A stretch of DNA of 64,000 bases. Source: Chloroflexota bacterium (GTDB lineage Bacteria; Chloroflexota; Anaerolineae; Aggregatilineales; Phototrophicaceae). Shown one piece after another: positions 7,435-16,645 of the stretch. How positions within the stretch are numbered: position 1 is the stretch's first letter; each line of letters starts with the position of its first letter. The notes beneath the pieces were generated by a model that worked only from the letters and a program-made list of their open reading frames with translations, was not told where the DNA came from and did no database searches. The position numbers and the translations under genes were made by a program. The stretch lies in contig JAPPMO010000036.1 of assembly GCA_028873975.1 (NCBI GenBank), positions 1 through 64,000 of the forward strand, written 5' to 3'.

Positions 7435-8586
7435 TTGGCAACCAGCTCAATAACATTGGTAGAGTCTGAAATCTACGCAGCGGAGATCGACAAAGGCGGT
7501 CTTTGGCTACGCAACAAACGATGGGATCTTTTCTTCATCACTTTGAGCGTAGTTGTAGTGCCTTTGCCTTATGTCTTGTACCTGCTCGGCGTGCAAATGG
7601 GCATGGACGACGACTTTAGCCGCAACTTGGTCAACGCCTTTGTCGCAATTGCTATCGGCGGACCGCACATGATGTCTACATTCCTGCGCACCGGTTTGGA
7701 CGAGGGCTTCAAAGAGCGGTATCCAACCTTGATTCGATCTTCAATCATAATCCCCGTCATTGTCATCTCTCTGGCCTTCCTGAACTTGAACTTGATGCTC
7801 ACGTTTTTCTTCTTTTGGGCGTCGCTTCATGTCCTTCATCAAGTGACCTATATCGTCGAGCTTTACAACCACAAAGAAGCCAAATTCGTGCGCAAGAGCG
7901 CGCTGAGCCCGGTGTCGAGATTCATTGATTATGCCATTGTGCTGACCAGCCTGTTTCCAATTGCGATGTGGAAGATCAGTCAAGGACAATTTGAAATCGG
8001 CCAAAACGACCTGGGAGAGGCGATCCCGGATCTATTTCAACAACCGCACAATCCGTGGTTCTTCATTCTCGTGACAATCGTGTTTGCGACAGCGCTTGTC
8101 GCGTATTTGTACAAGTCCCTGGCAGAATATCGCCACGGCACGCTGAATATCCCTAAGTTTGCGTTCATCGGCTTGACGGTAACTGTGGCTTTTTTCACGC
8201 CAATGCTCCCCAACCTTGATACGGCATTCCAAGGTCTGAATACCTGGCACTCGTTCCAGTATTTGGCGATAACCTTTTACATTATCAAGATTCGGCAAAT
8301 GATTGGCGCCCTGGAGGGCGACGCGCCGCTGGTGGCGAAGTTCAGCCGACGGACCACGGACGCTCGCGCGCTTTATGCCTTCAGCGCGATGTTGCTTCTA
8401 GGCTCGGGGGTCATTTTCTTGCTGGTCTACGGACTGGCCGGCATCGTCAAACCGGGTATTGACGGCAACAGTCATTTTGATATCGCATACTATACGGCAA
8501 TCTTGTCGTTCCTTTGGATCCATTACTACCACGACCATTTTCTGTTCACTGATTTTGAAGCTCTCGACGGCGCGTTCGAGTCCTAG
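7435..8586 (+). CDS. Histidine-rich polytopic membrane protein
   Basis: This 383-aa protein has about eight predicted membrane helices and histidines placed at their ends. They are H78 in GGPHMM, H132 and H135 in SLHVLHQ, H272 in TWHSFQY, and H363, H366 and H368 in WIHYYHDH. The pattern recalls membrane di-metal oxygenases and the Brp/Blh carotene dioxygenase type, but I cannot assign a family. The TTG start is chosen because GGAG sits 7 bases upstream and a 17-base-spaced promoter precedes it. It is convergent with the LysM-M23 gene and probably monocistronic. Confidence 0.7.
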   Translation: MATSSITLVESEIYAAEIDKGGLWLRNKRWDLFFITLSVVVVPLPYVLYLLGVQMGMDDDFSRNLVNAFVAIAIGGPHMMSTFLRTGLDEGFKERYPTLIRSSIIIPVIVISLAFLNLNLMLTFFFFWASLHVLHQVTYIVELYNHKEAKFVRKSALSPVSRFIDYAIVLTSLFPIAMWKISQGQFEIGQNDLGEAIPDLFQQPHNPWFFILVTIVFATALVAYLYKSLAEYRHGTLNIPKFAFIGLTVTVAFFTPMLPNLDTAFQGLNTWHSFQYLAITFYIIKIRQMIGALEGDAPLVAKFSRRTTDARALYAFSAMLLLGSGVIFLLVYGLAGIVKPGIDGNSHFDIAYYTAILSFLWIHYYHDHFLFTDFEALDGAFES

Positions 8587-8607
8587 CGTTGAAGCGCCGC
8601 CGAGCGG

Positions 8608-10116
8608 CTACGGGAAGACTTGCTGAACCCACTGCAGCGGGTCAACATTCACGCCATTGAGCCAAACTTCCCAGTGCAGGTGAGGGCCGGTGCTTCTGCC
8701 GGTTGAGCCGATGGCGCCGATGATTTGACCGGAAGTCACTTGCTCGCCCGGGCTCACTTGAATGCTGTTTTGGTGCGCGTAAGCCGTATAAAGCCCCCAG
8801 CCATGATCAATGATGGTCGTGCGACCGCGGATCTTGAGCGCATCTGCCAGGACAACTACCCCGTCAGCCGCGGCCAAAACCGGGGTTCCCGTGGCGCCTG
8901 CGAAATCGACGCCGTGATGATAACGGTCGTAGGCGCTGCCATTATACGAGCGAAGGGTGCCAAAACGCGCGTTCATCGTTGCTGCGGCGGGCAGGCTTAG
9001 CGATGCGTTCCAGTATTTCTCTTCGGTGAAGGGACTTGTTGCCCGGACCATCAGGGCGCGCTCTTCGTTCTCCACGGCCGGGGACAACAATTCAGAATTG
9101 TTTATTGAAATGGTCTGATAGCCATATCCGCCGGCTATGATTTGCAGATTGGCCGCGATCGCGACCGATGTCGCTTCCTGATCAACCAGATTGAGCTGCA
9201 GCGGGTAAACGCCTTGTTCGGTAAACATCGGGATGCCGACCATGACGTTGTGACGCGTGTTGTCTTCGTTTGCGATGATACGCAATTCCTGCCCTAAAAA
9301 CATGCCGCTGACTTCGACTGGAACTGTCGTGTGGACTTTGAAACGGCCGGTTCTCCCTTCTTGAAGTATCAGCGGATCTATCGTGAACGAAGCGACGATA
9401 TCCGGCAAGTCATGCGCCAGCCGCGGGGGTTCAATGCCGGGAATAACGAGGCGCTGACCGATGAAGATCTTGGTTGGGTCCTGCAAGTTGTTTTCCTTGG
9501 CGATATCGCTGACTGCCAAGTTGAAGCGCATGCCGATGTCGAATACGGTATCCCCCGCCTCAACCGTGTGGAAAAAGGCGAAATCAGGATCTCCCAGTAT
9601 GAGCCTGGATTGATTAGTCGCGCCGGCGGAAATCGGCTGCGGAGATGACGGGCTTGTTTCTTCAGCGACGGATTGGACCGAGGTCGGCTTTGGATCCGCC
9701 TCGAGCTCCCCCGGGACTATTACAAGGCGCTGCCCGACATAGACTTCCGCATCTTCGGCGAGGCCGTTTAGAGACAATAGCTCGTTTGCGGTCTTTCCAT
9801 AAGCAGTCGCGATACTATGAATGGTTTCGCCGGCCAGGACAGTATGCCTGAGCGGTTCATCCGGTAGGTCCTGCAGGAGAGGAATGATCAGGCGCTGGCC
9901 GACGACGATGCTATCGTTGTCAGTGATACCGTTGGCTTTAGCCACCTCGTTGGCGAAGAGATCGTATTGCAAGGCAATCCGAAACAGGTTTTCGCCGCGC
10001 TGCACCACATGTACTGTCAGGACGGAATTGTTTTGCCCTTGCGCCAACAGCAAGCACGAGAAACTTAAGAACATGCAAAGCAAGATGAAATAAATCAGAG
10101 CGCCGAGCGTCTTCAA
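8608..10116 (-). CDS. Secreted LysM-M23 peptidoglycan endopeptidase
   Basis: A signal peptide is followed by three LysM domains (about residues 34-78, 90-134 and 183-226), each ending in VGQRL-type words. A beta-rich linker and a C-terminal M23 (LytM-like) peptidase come next. The zinc motifs are intact: HxxxD (H400, D404) and GPHLHWEV (H479, H481). This predicts an active enzyme that binds glycan and cuts peptide crosslinks outside the membrane. The next upstream gene on the same strand is another LysM protein, but the 344-base gap with hairpins suggests separate transcription. Confidence 0.92.
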   Translation of the reverse strand: MKTLGALIYFILLCMFLSFSCLLLAQGQNNSVLTVHVVQRGENLFRIALQYDLFANEVAKANGITDNDSIVVGQRLIIPLLQDLPDEPLRHTVLAGETIHSIATAYGKTANELLSLNGLAEDAEVYVGQRLVIVPGELEADPKPTSVQSVAEETSPSSPQPISAGATNQSRLILGDPDFAFFHTVEAGDTVFDIGMRFNLAVSDIAKENNLQDPTKIFIGQRLVIPGIEPPRLAHDLPDIVASFTIDPLILQEGRTGRFKVHTTVPVEVSGMFLGQELRIIANEDNTRHNVMVGIPMFTEQGVYPLQLNLVDQEATSVAIAANLQIIAGGYGYQTISINNSELLSPAVENEERALMVRATSPFTEEKYWNASLSLPAAATMNARFGTLRSYNGSAYDRYHHGVDFAGATGTPVLAAADGVVVLADALKIRGRTTIIDHGWGLYTAYAHQNSIQVSPGEQVTSGQIIGAIGSTGRSTGPHLHWEVWLNGVNVDPLQWVQQVFP

Positions 10117-10200
10117 GGTGGCTCCTTGTCAAAGACCAACATATCTCCGATACGCGCCCGATCCAGCGCGGCGGGCGATTTGGGCAGATGGAACGGGGGC

Positions 10201-10239
10201 CGCGGATTGGCGGACAGCTTGTCGACCCGCCAATCCGCG
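10201..10239. other. Perfect 13-bp inverted repeat between the two LysM genes
   Basis: Arms 10201-10213 and 10227-10239 are perfectly complementary (CGCGGATTGGCGG) around a 13-base loop. The loop contains the palindrome GTCGAC. No T run follows on either strand. It lies about 85-120 bases upstream of the LysM-M23 start, so it could be a 5' leader structure, an operator or a Rho-linked structure. The rest of 10117-10460 contains no convincing gene. Confidence 0.55.
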
Positions 10240-10388
10240 CTTGTCCAGCCAAATTATGTCTATGCTAAAGCGCATTTCATTTGTGTGTACAGGGGCGAAT
10301 AAAGGATTTGATTTCGATAAAACAAAGATAGCGCCTTCGTGCTGTGGGAGACATGATAGGAATAACAGCCCGCGCAGCCGACAGAAGA

Positions 10389-10414
10389 AGCTCGCGCAAA
10401 ATTCCGCGCGAGCT
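10389..10414 (-). terminator. Hairpin downstream of the second LysM gene
   Basis: A 9-bp perfect stem (10389-10397 with 10406-10414, arm AGCTCGCGC) with an 8-base loop lies about 47 bases after the stop of the LysM gene ending at 10461. On the minus strand it is followed by TCTTCTGTC, a weak pyrimidine tract, so this is a possible but imperfect terminator. Confidence 0.4.
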
Positions 10415-10460
10415 AATGTAATTTCCTTGCTTCGAGCATCTACGGCGACAGAGCATTGGC

Positions 10461-12242
10461 TTAGCCCGGAATGATCAGCAACTGCCCTGGAAACACAGCG
10501 TTATAGTCGATGATGTTGTTAAATGTGCCCAATTCGACAACGCTAACGCCAAAGCGCTGCGCAATTTGGAACAGTGTGTCCCCGGCCTGTACAGTGTATG
10601 TCGTAGGCGCGGAAGTTGGGATTGGCGTCGGCGAAGGCGCCGTTGTAGCCGTCGCGATCGCATCCTGCTGATCCCCGGTCGGCGTTCCTTCTCCCGGGGC
10701 GGCCGGGATTTGCAAGACTTGGCCAGGATAAATCCGGCTGGGATTGGATATGCCGTTCAAGCGCACAATCGCGTCGATCGTGGTGTTGAACTGAGTCGCG
10801 ATTTCGTCGATCGTATCGCCGATTTGCACAGTATATGTTGTATAGGCAGTGATGGTTGATTCCGCAAGCGCCGTCAAATGGATCTGAGGGGTGGCTGTCG
10901 GCAAAGGCGTTGGATCGGGAGTGGGAATCAGCAAGACCAGACCGACAGCCAATTGGTCCGGATTCTGAATGCCATTGAGTTGTATCATCGCCTCGACCGT
11001 TGTGCGATAAGCCACGGCGATGTCCAGGAGCGTATCGCCTGTTTGTACGATATAGACCACAGGCGTCGCGGTTGGCGCCTGGGTCGCAGTCGGTATTGGC
11101 GTCGCAGTTGGCGTCGGCGTCTCGGCAGGCGGGATAGGCGTTTGCGTAGGTGTTGGCAGGTCGGGCGGCAACGGCGTATCGGTCGGAGCGGGCAGATTGA
11201 TGGGCACGATCAGTTGTTGGCCGACAACGATCAAGGAACTCGTGAGCCCGTTGGCGTCTTTTATCGCCTCTTCCAAGCTGCCGTATTGAAGCGCGATGGC
11301 TGAAATCGTATCGTCCTCAACGACGATATGCACAACAGTTTCGGGATATAGATCAGAAATTGCAGCGCCATCTGGTTCATCAACGGTTCCCGCTTCTTCT
11401 GTAGCGGTTGGTTCAGCTGTATTTGTAGGGACCAGTGTATCTGTTGGAGGAATCTCAGTCCCCGTCGGTTCTTGAGCGGCGGTGGATGTTGATGTGGGTT
11501 CCAGGGTGGGTGTGGCTCCATCCTCAGCATCGCCCGCAAGTTCTTCATTGGTCTCTGATGTAGGCGTGCTGTCCACAACGACGACATTCTGAGTCGCCGC
11601 CTCCAGCACCGCATCCTCCAGGTAAACATAGTTGTTGGCGACGGGCTCGCCGACGGTAGATTCGACGAAAACCGTCATCGTAGCGCTCTCCGCCGCGGCA
11701 ATCACGGAATACTGGTAGTAGGCGTTGTACAAGAAGACAGCAGTCGTTGACCAGACGATATCTTCGCTGGTTCCGTCTGTGCCGCCGGAGGGATCAATAC
11801 CGACTCTAACGCTGACGTTGCCGGGCTGCTCGCTGATTCCCCAATCTTGGCCAATGGAAGACCATACCCAGGCGTATATACTGAACCGATAGTCTGTGCC
11901 GACGGTCAGATTGTCAACTTGCTGATAAAGGCCGCCCTGGTGAGTCGCGTATTGGTTGAAATAAACCTGGGCTTTGCCGGGCTCATCGCCGCGCGTGCGC
12001 ACAGTCTCTTCATTGTAGAAAGGCGCGTGATTGGCGTAGGCTGGGCTGGAATCACTGCGGGGTATGTGCCAAGCGTTCCATCCGGTGGCGACATTTTGCG
12101 GCGCCTCGCCGTCTTGCTCGACATATTCGCCTTCAAAACCGGGATTGGTCAAAAGGTTTTCGGCAGTTTGTGGTTGTCCGTAAAAGACATTGAGAGCAAG
12201 GCACAAGACTACAATGAAAATAAGTGCCGACAATCGTTTCAT
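10461..12242 (-). CDS. Secreted multi-LysM protein with N-terminal carbohydrate-binding-like domain
   Basis: The 593-aa protein starts with a signal peptide, followed by a domain opening with NLLTNPGFEGEY (about residues 28-215). That opening is typical of galactose-binding-like carbohydrate modules. A Thr/Pro/Glu-rich linker leads to four LysM repeats separated by Pro/Thr-rich linkers; the last ends at the C-terminus with FPGQLLIIPG. No catalytic domain is present. The probable role is attachment to peptidoglycan or surface glycan outside the membrane. The linkers are low-complexity and may be prone to length change. A candidate promoter and a GGGGGG ribosome site precede it. Confidence 0.88.
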   Translation of the reverse strand: MKRLSALIFIVVLCLALNVFYGQPQTAENLLTNPGFEGEYVEQDGEAPQNVATGWNAWHIPRSDSSPAYANHAPFYNEETVRTRGDEPGKAQVYFNQYATHQGGLYQQVDNLTVGTDYRFSIYAWVWSSIGQDWGISEQPGNVSVRVGIDPSGGTDGTSEDIVWSTTAVFLYNAYYQYSVIAAAESATMTVFVESTVGEPVANNYVYLEDAVLEAATQNVVVVDSTPTSETNEELAGDAEDGATPTLEPTSTSTAAQEPTGTEIPPTDTLVPTNTAEPTATEEAGTVDEPDGAAISDLYPETVVHIVVEDDTISAIALQYGSLEEAIKDANGLTSSLIVVGQQLIVPINLPAPTDTPLPPDLPTPTQTPIPPAETPTPTATPIPTATQAPTATPVVYIVQTGDTLLDIAVAYRTTVEAMIQLNGIQNPDQLAVGLVLLIPTPDPTPLPTATPQIHLTALAESTITAYTTYTVQIGDTIDEIATQFNTTIDAIVRLNGISNPSRIYPGQVLQIPAAPGEGTPTGDQQDAIATATTAPSPTPIPTSAPTTYTVQAGDTLFQIAQRFGVSVVELGTFNNIIDYNAVFPGQLLIIPG

Positions 12243-12286
12243 CGGTTACCCCCCGCGTATGGACTGCGTTCCGCGACACACTTCCC

Positions 12287-12315
12287 GTATAAAGCTACTC
12301 TATCGGATAACTCAA
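12287..12315 (-). promoter_or_regulatory. Candidate promoter for the multi-LysM gene
   Basis: On the minus strand TTGAGT (12310-12315) and TTATAC (12287-12292) are 17 bases apart, about 45 bases before the ATG at 12242. The remaining bases to 12558, between this promoter and sucC, show no other feature I can support apart from the sucC ribosome site GGAGG at 12545-12549. Confidence 0.42.
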
Positions 12316-12558
12316 ACAGAGCGATAATCCGCCGTCAAACAAGCGCGATTGTGACTTGAGATTAATTCCAGTATAGCGTAACCTTGCGAGGTCCGCCAAA
12401 CGGCACTCTGCTTATTCTGCGTCGACGGGAAGTGCCCGAAGCGATTTCCTACTCACAGCACAATTAGCCCGGCTTCGGTAAAGAAACCGCGCCTTGCAAA
12501 GACTCCGACAGCGTTTCGCATTGCCAGGCGCAAGATGACTTAATGGAGGAAGCAAGCG

Positions 12559-13719
12559 TTGAAGTTGCACGAATATCAATCCAAGTTCTTGTTTCGCGAT
12601 TTCGGGATACCGATTCCTGAAGGGGTGGTTGCGACGACAGCCGACCAGGTCCGGCAAATCGCTGCCGAGCTGGGCGGTGTGGTTGTTATAAAAGCGCAGG
12701 TGCATGTCGGCGGGCGCGGGAAGGCCGGCGGAGTCAAAGTCGCGCAGAACCCCGTAGAAGCCCGTGCTTATGCCGAACAGATTCTTGGGATGGATATTAA
12801 GGGACTGCGCGTCGAGAAAGTATTGGTCGATCCCGGCGCCGATATTGAGCGCGAGCTCTATCTCGCGATTACTAACGATAGAGGGGCGGGTCGTCCATTG
12901 ATCATGACGTCAATGGACGGGGGCATGGATATTGAAGAACTTAATCGCGAGCGGCCTGAAGCGATCACGCGTGAACACATTGATCCAATCCTGGGATTGC
13001 AGGGATTCCAGGTGACTTACATTGCCAGTGCGATGGGCATGCCTCGGGCGCTGTGGCGTCAATTCGGATCAATCCTCCGCGGTCTTTACCGCTGCTACGT
13101 TGAAAGCGATGCCGAACTCGCGGAAATCAACCCCTTGGTTATCACTGGCGGGGGTGATCTGTTGGCGGTCGACGGGAAAGTGATCATCGATGACAATGCG
13201 CTCTTCCGCCAGCCGGCGCTAACAGCCGAACGCAATGCCAGCGACGAGCTTGAGTCGGAACGTCAAGCCCGCGAAGCGGGAATCACCTACATAAAGCTGG
13301 ATGGCCAAATCGGCTGTATGGTCAACGGCGCTGGTTTGGCAATGACGACAATGGACATGACCAAGCTCTATGGAGACGCGGACGGGATCGGTCCCGCGAA
13401 CTTCCTGGATATCGGCGGTGGAGCGACGCCCGAGCAAGTTGCCACGGCCTTGCGCATCATCCTGTCCGACTCAAACGTGAAGTGCGTTCTCTTTAATATC
13501 TTTGGTGGAATCACCCGTTGCGACGAAGTAGCCAAGGGCATCTTGACAGCCTACAACGAGGTGAAACCGGACGTCCCCATGGTTATTCGGCTGCAAGGCA
13601 CCAACGCCCCCGCTGGAAACCGCATCATCAGCGCAGCTCAGATTCCCAACATCATGAGCGCTGAGACCTTGACCAACGCCGCCAAGATGGCGGTCGCCGC
13701 TGTGAAGGAAGGTCTGTAG
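12559..13719 (+). CDS. sucC: Succinyl-CoA synthetase beta subunit
   Basis: This TCA-cycle enzyme subunit carries the ATP-grasp fold and interconverts succinyl-CoA and succinate with NDP phosphorylation. Family signatures are MKLHEYQSK at the start, [13 protein letters not shown], the metal-site region AEINPLV and the C-terminal [13 protein letters not shown]. Length (386 aa) is normal. It starts with TTG, supported by GGAGG 9 bases upstream and by the family N-terminus. sucD follows after one base, so the two subunits are translationally coupled. Confidence 0.96.
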   Translation: MKLHEYQSKFLFRDFGIPIPEGVVATTADQVRQIAAELGGVVVIKAQVHVGGRGKAGGVKVAQNPVEARAYAEQILGMDIKGLRVEKVLVDPGADIERELYLAITNDRGAGRPLIMTSMDGGMDIEELNRERPEAITREHIDPILGLQGFQVTYIASAMGMPRALWRQFGSILRGLYRCYVESDAELAEINPLVITGGGDLLAVDGKVIIDDNALFRQPALTAERNASDELESERQAREAGITYIKLDGQIGCMVNGAGLAMTTMDMTKLYGDADGIGPANFLDIGGGATPEQVATALRIILSDSNVKCVLFNIFGGITRCDEVAKGILTAYNEVKPDVPMVIRLQGTNAPAGNRIISAAQIPNIMSAETLTNAAKMAVAAVKEGL

Positions 13720-13720
13720 C

Positions 13721-14578
13721 ATGTCGATTCTCATTGATCGAAGTTCCAAAGTACTGGTGCAGGGCATAACCGGGCGGCAGGGCGGCTTCCACGCCAAGCT
13801 CATGATGGAGTACGGAACAGAGGTCGTTGGCGGCGTCACGCCTGGGAAAGGCGGCGAGTGGTTTGAGGGCAAGCCCGTCTTCGACACCATGCGTAAAGCC
13901 GTCGAAACAACCAATGCCGATGTCAGCCTGGTGACAGTGCCGGCGCGTTTCGCCGCGGACGCCATGATGGAAGCTGCGGACGCTGGACTCCGGCTTGTTA
14001 TTTGTCTTACCGAGCATATCCCGGTCTCGGATATGATGCGGGTAGTCAGCTATTGCGCGCAAAAAAGGACCCGCTTGATCGGACCCAATTGCCCCGGCGT
14101 GATGACGCCCGGGCAAGCGAAAGTCGGCATCATTCCTGCTATGGTGGCGGCGCCGGGGAGCGTCGGGGTGGTATCCAAGAGCGGGACCTTGACCTATGAA
14201 GTCGGTTTCGCCATGAAAAATGCGGGCATCGGCAACTCAACTATTGTCGGGATTGGCGGCGACCCGGTCATCGGCACGACCTTTGTAGAAGTTCTCGAAA
14301 TGTTTGAGAACGATCCGGAAACGGAAAAAGTAGCTTTGCTGGGCGAAATCGGAGGCAATGCGGAGATCGTGGCCGCCGAATATATCAAGAATGCGATGAC
14401 AAAGCCTGTTGCCGCCTTCATCGCCGGGCGCAGCGCGCCTGCGGGCAAGCGCATGGGACATGCCGGCGCGATCGTCGATGGCGGCGAAGGCTCTGCCGAG
14501 GAAAAGATCCAGGCGCTGGAAGCGGCCGGCGCGCGCGTCGCGGCGAATCCTGAAGAGATCCCTGGATTGCTAAGCTAG
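13721..14578 (+). CDS. sucD: Succinyl-CoA synthetase alpha subunit
   Basis: This is the CoA-binding and phosphohistidine subunit. [11 protein letters not shown] is the CoA-site start, [11 protein letters not shown] is a family motif and the active histidine lies in MGHAGAIV. Length (285 aa) is standard. The ATG comes one base after the sucC stop. It is convergent with tdk, with only about 10 bases between the stops and no obvious terminator. Confidence 0.96.
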   Translation: MSILIDRSSKVLVQGITGRQGGFHAKLMMEYGTEVVGGVTPGKGGEWFEGKPVFDTMRKAVETTNADVSLVTVPARFAADAMMEAADAGLRLVICLTEHIPVSDMMRVVSYCAQKRTRLIGPNCPGVMTPGQAKVGIIPAMVAAPGSVGVVSKSGTLTYEVGFAMKNAGIGNSTIVGIGGDPVIGTTFVEVLEMFENDPETEKVALLGEIGGNAEIVAAEYIKNAMTKPVAAFIAGRSAPAGKRMGHAGAIVDGGEGSAEEKIQALEAAGARVAANPEEIPGLLS

Positions 14579-14587
14579 CTCCTTAAG

Positions 14588-15181
14588 TCAAGGGGCTGGT
14601 ATATAGGGGCTGCCGGGCACCTCGTGATGCAGGCGGCAGCGCGCTTCATAGGATTCCTGGGCGCCTACCATTATGATGGGATCATTGTAGGAAGCGGGCG
14701 CGCCGTTAACCAGACGTTGCGTGCGGCTGGCGTTTTCCCCACAGACAACGCAGATTGCATGTAGTTTGACAACTTCTTCGGCGATGCTCAGCAACTGCGG
14801 CATCGCGCCGAAAGGCTGGCCGCGGAAGTCCAGATCAAGCCCGGCGATGATCACGCGGATGTTGAACTTGTCGACGAGTTCCTGTACCACGCCGACGATA
14901 CCCGCGTCAAAGAATTGCGCTTCGTCAACCGCGACGACTGTCGTGCCAGCGTTTGCGAATTGCAGGATCTCACTGGAATCCAGTACCGGGAGCGCGGCAA
15001 CCGTCTGGCCCGTATGACTGGTGATATTTTGAATCCCGTATCGATCGTCGAGGCTGGGTTTGAAAACCTTGATTTTCTGCTTGGCTATAATGGCGCGCCG
15101 GACCCGTCTGATCAGTTCCTCGGTCTTGCCACAGAACATGCTCCCGCAAATGACTTCAATACGACCCGAATGCGTCTGCAT
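14588..15181 (-). CDS. tdk: Thymidine kinase, TK1-like (type II)
   Basis: This salvage enzyme phosphorylates thymidine with ATP. It has the P-loop [11 protein letters not shown], the DEAQFF motif, and zinc-site cysteines in [10 protein letters not shown] and near YEARC. The substrate-lid segment [12 protein letters not shown] is also present. The ATG at 15181 is used because GGGGGA lies upstream; the frame extends to a TTG at 15199 that lacks support. It follows the rpmE gene on the minus strand, about 118 bases downstream. Confidence 0.94.
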   Translation of the reverse strand: MQTHSGRIEVICGSMFCGKTEELIRRVRRAIIAKQKIKVFKPSLDDRYGIQNITSHTGQTVAALPVLDSSEILQFANAGTTVVAVDEAQFFDAGIVGVVQELVDKFNIRVIIAGLDLDFRGQPFGAMPQLLSIAEEVVKLHAICVVCGENASRTQRLVNGAPASYNDPIIMVGAQESYEARCRLHHEVPGSPYIPAP

Positions 15182-15299
15182 TTGGCAAGCGTCCCCCAAT
15201 TATTGACAAATGGATACGCCACATGACCGAGAGTTGGCATGTGGCGCAAGTTTGTGGAGCGCCGGCAGTGATGCCTCGCTTTTCACATCAGGCGAGCCG

Positions 15300-15758
15300 T
15301 CAGTTGGCGATTTCGTAGCCCTTGGCGCGCAGCGTTTTCTTGAGATCGCTCAATACCTTGCGCCCGATGCCCTGGATCGCCAGAATGCTTTCCTCATCGT
15401 CTTCGTCGCCCAGGCGCGTCAACACGTCGGCAACCACGCTGATGCCATTCTCTTCCAGAATATTGGTATAGCGCGCACCCAGGTCCAGTTTGCGAATAGG
15501 CAATTCCAGCGGCGCCCGTTCCGCCTCCCGCTGTTCTTGCTCGGAACGGATCTCGTCGCGCTGCTTCAGCCGCTTCATGAACTTGTCGACGCGCCCCTCG
15601 GTATCGACAATACGCTGCTCGCCCGTATAAAAGGGATGACAGTTCGAACAGATTTCAACTGTCAGGGAGTCGACCGTGGCTCCGGTCGTCCAGGTTGTGC
15701 CGCAGGTGATGCAGCGAACTTGCGCCTCGTGCCAGGCAGGGTGAATCGCTTCTTTCAT
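15300..15758 (-). CDS. rpmE: Ribosomal protein L31 fused to an RNA polymerase alpha-CTD-like domain
   Basis: Residues 1-65 are a zinc-type L31 with ligands C16, C19, C37 and C40 and the family motif CHPFYTG. After a charged helical linker (66-82), residues 83-152 form a domain like the C-terminal DNA-binding domain of RNA polymerase alpha. It starts [10 protein letters not shown] and has the GARYTN and GIGRKVL segments. R96 and N99 occupy the places of E. coli alpha R265 and N268, which contact UP-element DNA. Normal L31 is about 70 aa, so the protein is about twice the usual length. The ATG at 15758 has GGAGG 5 bases upstream. It follows rplU and rpmA in one run. Confidence 0.88.
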   Translation of the reverse strand: MKEAIHPAWHEAQVRCITCGTTWTTGATVDSLTVEICSNCHPFYTGEQRIVDTEGRVDKFMKRLKQRDEIRSEQEQREAERAPLELPIRKLDLGARYTNILEENGISVVADVLTRLGDEDDEESILAIQGIGRKVLSDLKKTLRAKGYEIAN

Positions 15759-15771
15759 GACTTCCTCCACG

Positions 15772-15801
15772 CATTCACGGCTCGGCAGAGTGGCGTGAAT
15801 G
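15772..15801 (-). other. Hairpin just upstream of the L31 ribosome site
   Basis: An 8-bp perfect inverted repeat (CATTCACG, 15772-15779 with 15794-15801) with a 14-base loop lies in the 61-base gap between rpmA and rpmE. It ends just before the GGAGG site. There is no T tract. It might tune L31 translation or mark mRNA processing. Confidence 0.35.
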
Positions 15802-15819
15802 ACTTACTGAGCCAATTGA

Positions 15820-16107
15820 TTAGCTTAGGGTCTGGCCTGTCTTCTCGTGCGTTTCATAAACGCTGATGCGCTTTTGCCCTTTGCGTCCGCGTATTTTTTC
15901 GAATGTTACAAAACCGGCGCGGGTTGCGAATATGGTGTAGTCTTTGCCCATGTCGACGCCTTCGCCGGGATGGAATTTGCTGCCGCGCTGCCGCACGATG
16001 ATGTTGCCGGGTATGACAAATTGTCCCCCGTAATTCTTTACCCCAAGTCTTTTCGAGTTGCTGTCGCGGCCGTTGCTGGACGAGCCGCCACCCTTTTTAT
16101 GTGCCAT
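15820..16107 (-). CDS. rpmA: Ribosomal protein L27
   Basis: This large-subunit protein sits near the peptidyl transferase centre. The N-terminus [16 protein letters not shown] and the motif GNIIVRQRG are diagnostic, and the 95-aa length is normal. There is no N-terminal propeptide of the kind cleaved in Firmicutes. AGGAG lies upstream of the ATG. The gene order rplU-rpmA is the common one, but the usual downstream obgE is replaced here by the L31 fusion gene. Confidence 0.96.
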   Translation of the reverse strand: MAHKKGGGSSSNGRDSNSKRLGVKNYGGQFVIPGNIIVRQRGSKFHPGEGVDMGKDYTIFATRAGFVTFEKIRGRKGQKRISVYETHEKTGQTLS

Positions 16108-16132
16108 GATCTAAGGTCTCCTGCTCGACCGG

Positions 16133-16444
16133 TCAAATCGAAATGTCGTCAATGCGCAGACGCGTGTAGTATTGACGGTGGCCCTGCTTACGACGGTAAT
16201 TTGTGCGCTGGCGATACTTATATACGATGATCTTTTTGCCCCGGAACTGGTCCACAACAGTTGCCGATACCGAAGCGCCCTCGACAAGCGGTTGACCTAT
16301 GGCTGTGTCGTCGCCGTTGACGACCAGCAATACGTCACTGATCTCTATCGAGTCGCCAACGTCGTTCGGCAGGCGGTCTACATCTATTGTCGCGCCCGCT
16401 TCCGCGCGATATTGCTTGCCGCCACTGCGGATGATTGCATACAT
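16133..16444 (-). CDS. rplU: Ribosomal protein L21
   Basis: This is a 103-aa large-subunit protein starting MYAIIRSGGKQYR, with the family motif KIIVYKYRQRTNYRRKQGHRQ toward the C-terminus (cited in part). The ATG at 16444 is chosen because GGAG lies 8 bases upstream; a longer frame to 16459 would include the ribosome site. It is first of the rplU-rpmA-rpmE run. A hairpin at 16535-16554 separates it from queA. Confidence 0.95.
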   Translation of the reverse strand: MYAIIRSGGKQYRAEAGATIDVDRLPNDVGDSIEISDVLLVVNGDDTAIGQPLVEGASVSATVVDQFRGKKIIVYKYRQRTNYRRKQGHRQYYTRLRIDDISI

Positions 16445-16529
16445 GATAGGATTCTCCAATCTTCGCTTCTGTTCTCCGCGGCGGAGGCTCTATTCGGCTC
16501 CACAAACGGGGAAAATTGGTCTGACAGTA

Positions 16530-16554
16530 AAATACCCTGCACTGGGTTGCAGGG
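16530..16554 (-). terminator. Terminator-like hairpin between queA and rplU
   Basis: A 7-bp perfect stem (CCCTGCA, 16535-16541 with 16548-16554) and 6-base loop is followed on the minus strand by TATTTTA. It lies about 90 bases after the queA stop and about 90 bases before rplU. It could end queA transcription or act as an attenuator in the L21 leader. The T tract is interrupted. Confidence 0.5.
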
Positions 16555-16645
16555 CGAAGGGAAGTATATACCTGGGCAGCCTGGGCGGTCAAGGCGCATT
16601 TTCGCGAGAAATGCCGCAGGGGCCATAGCGCTGGCGACGGGGAAG

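Noticed and set aside
10118..10474. 118-aa plus-strand frame in the gap between the LysM genes
   Set aside because: It crosses both hairpins and overlaps the LysM gene end; composition is irregular and no ribosome site precedes it.
16445..16645. L21-leader RNA or riboswitch upstream of rplU
   Set aside because: Only the single hairpin at 16535-16554 could be supported; no conserved leader motif was recognised.
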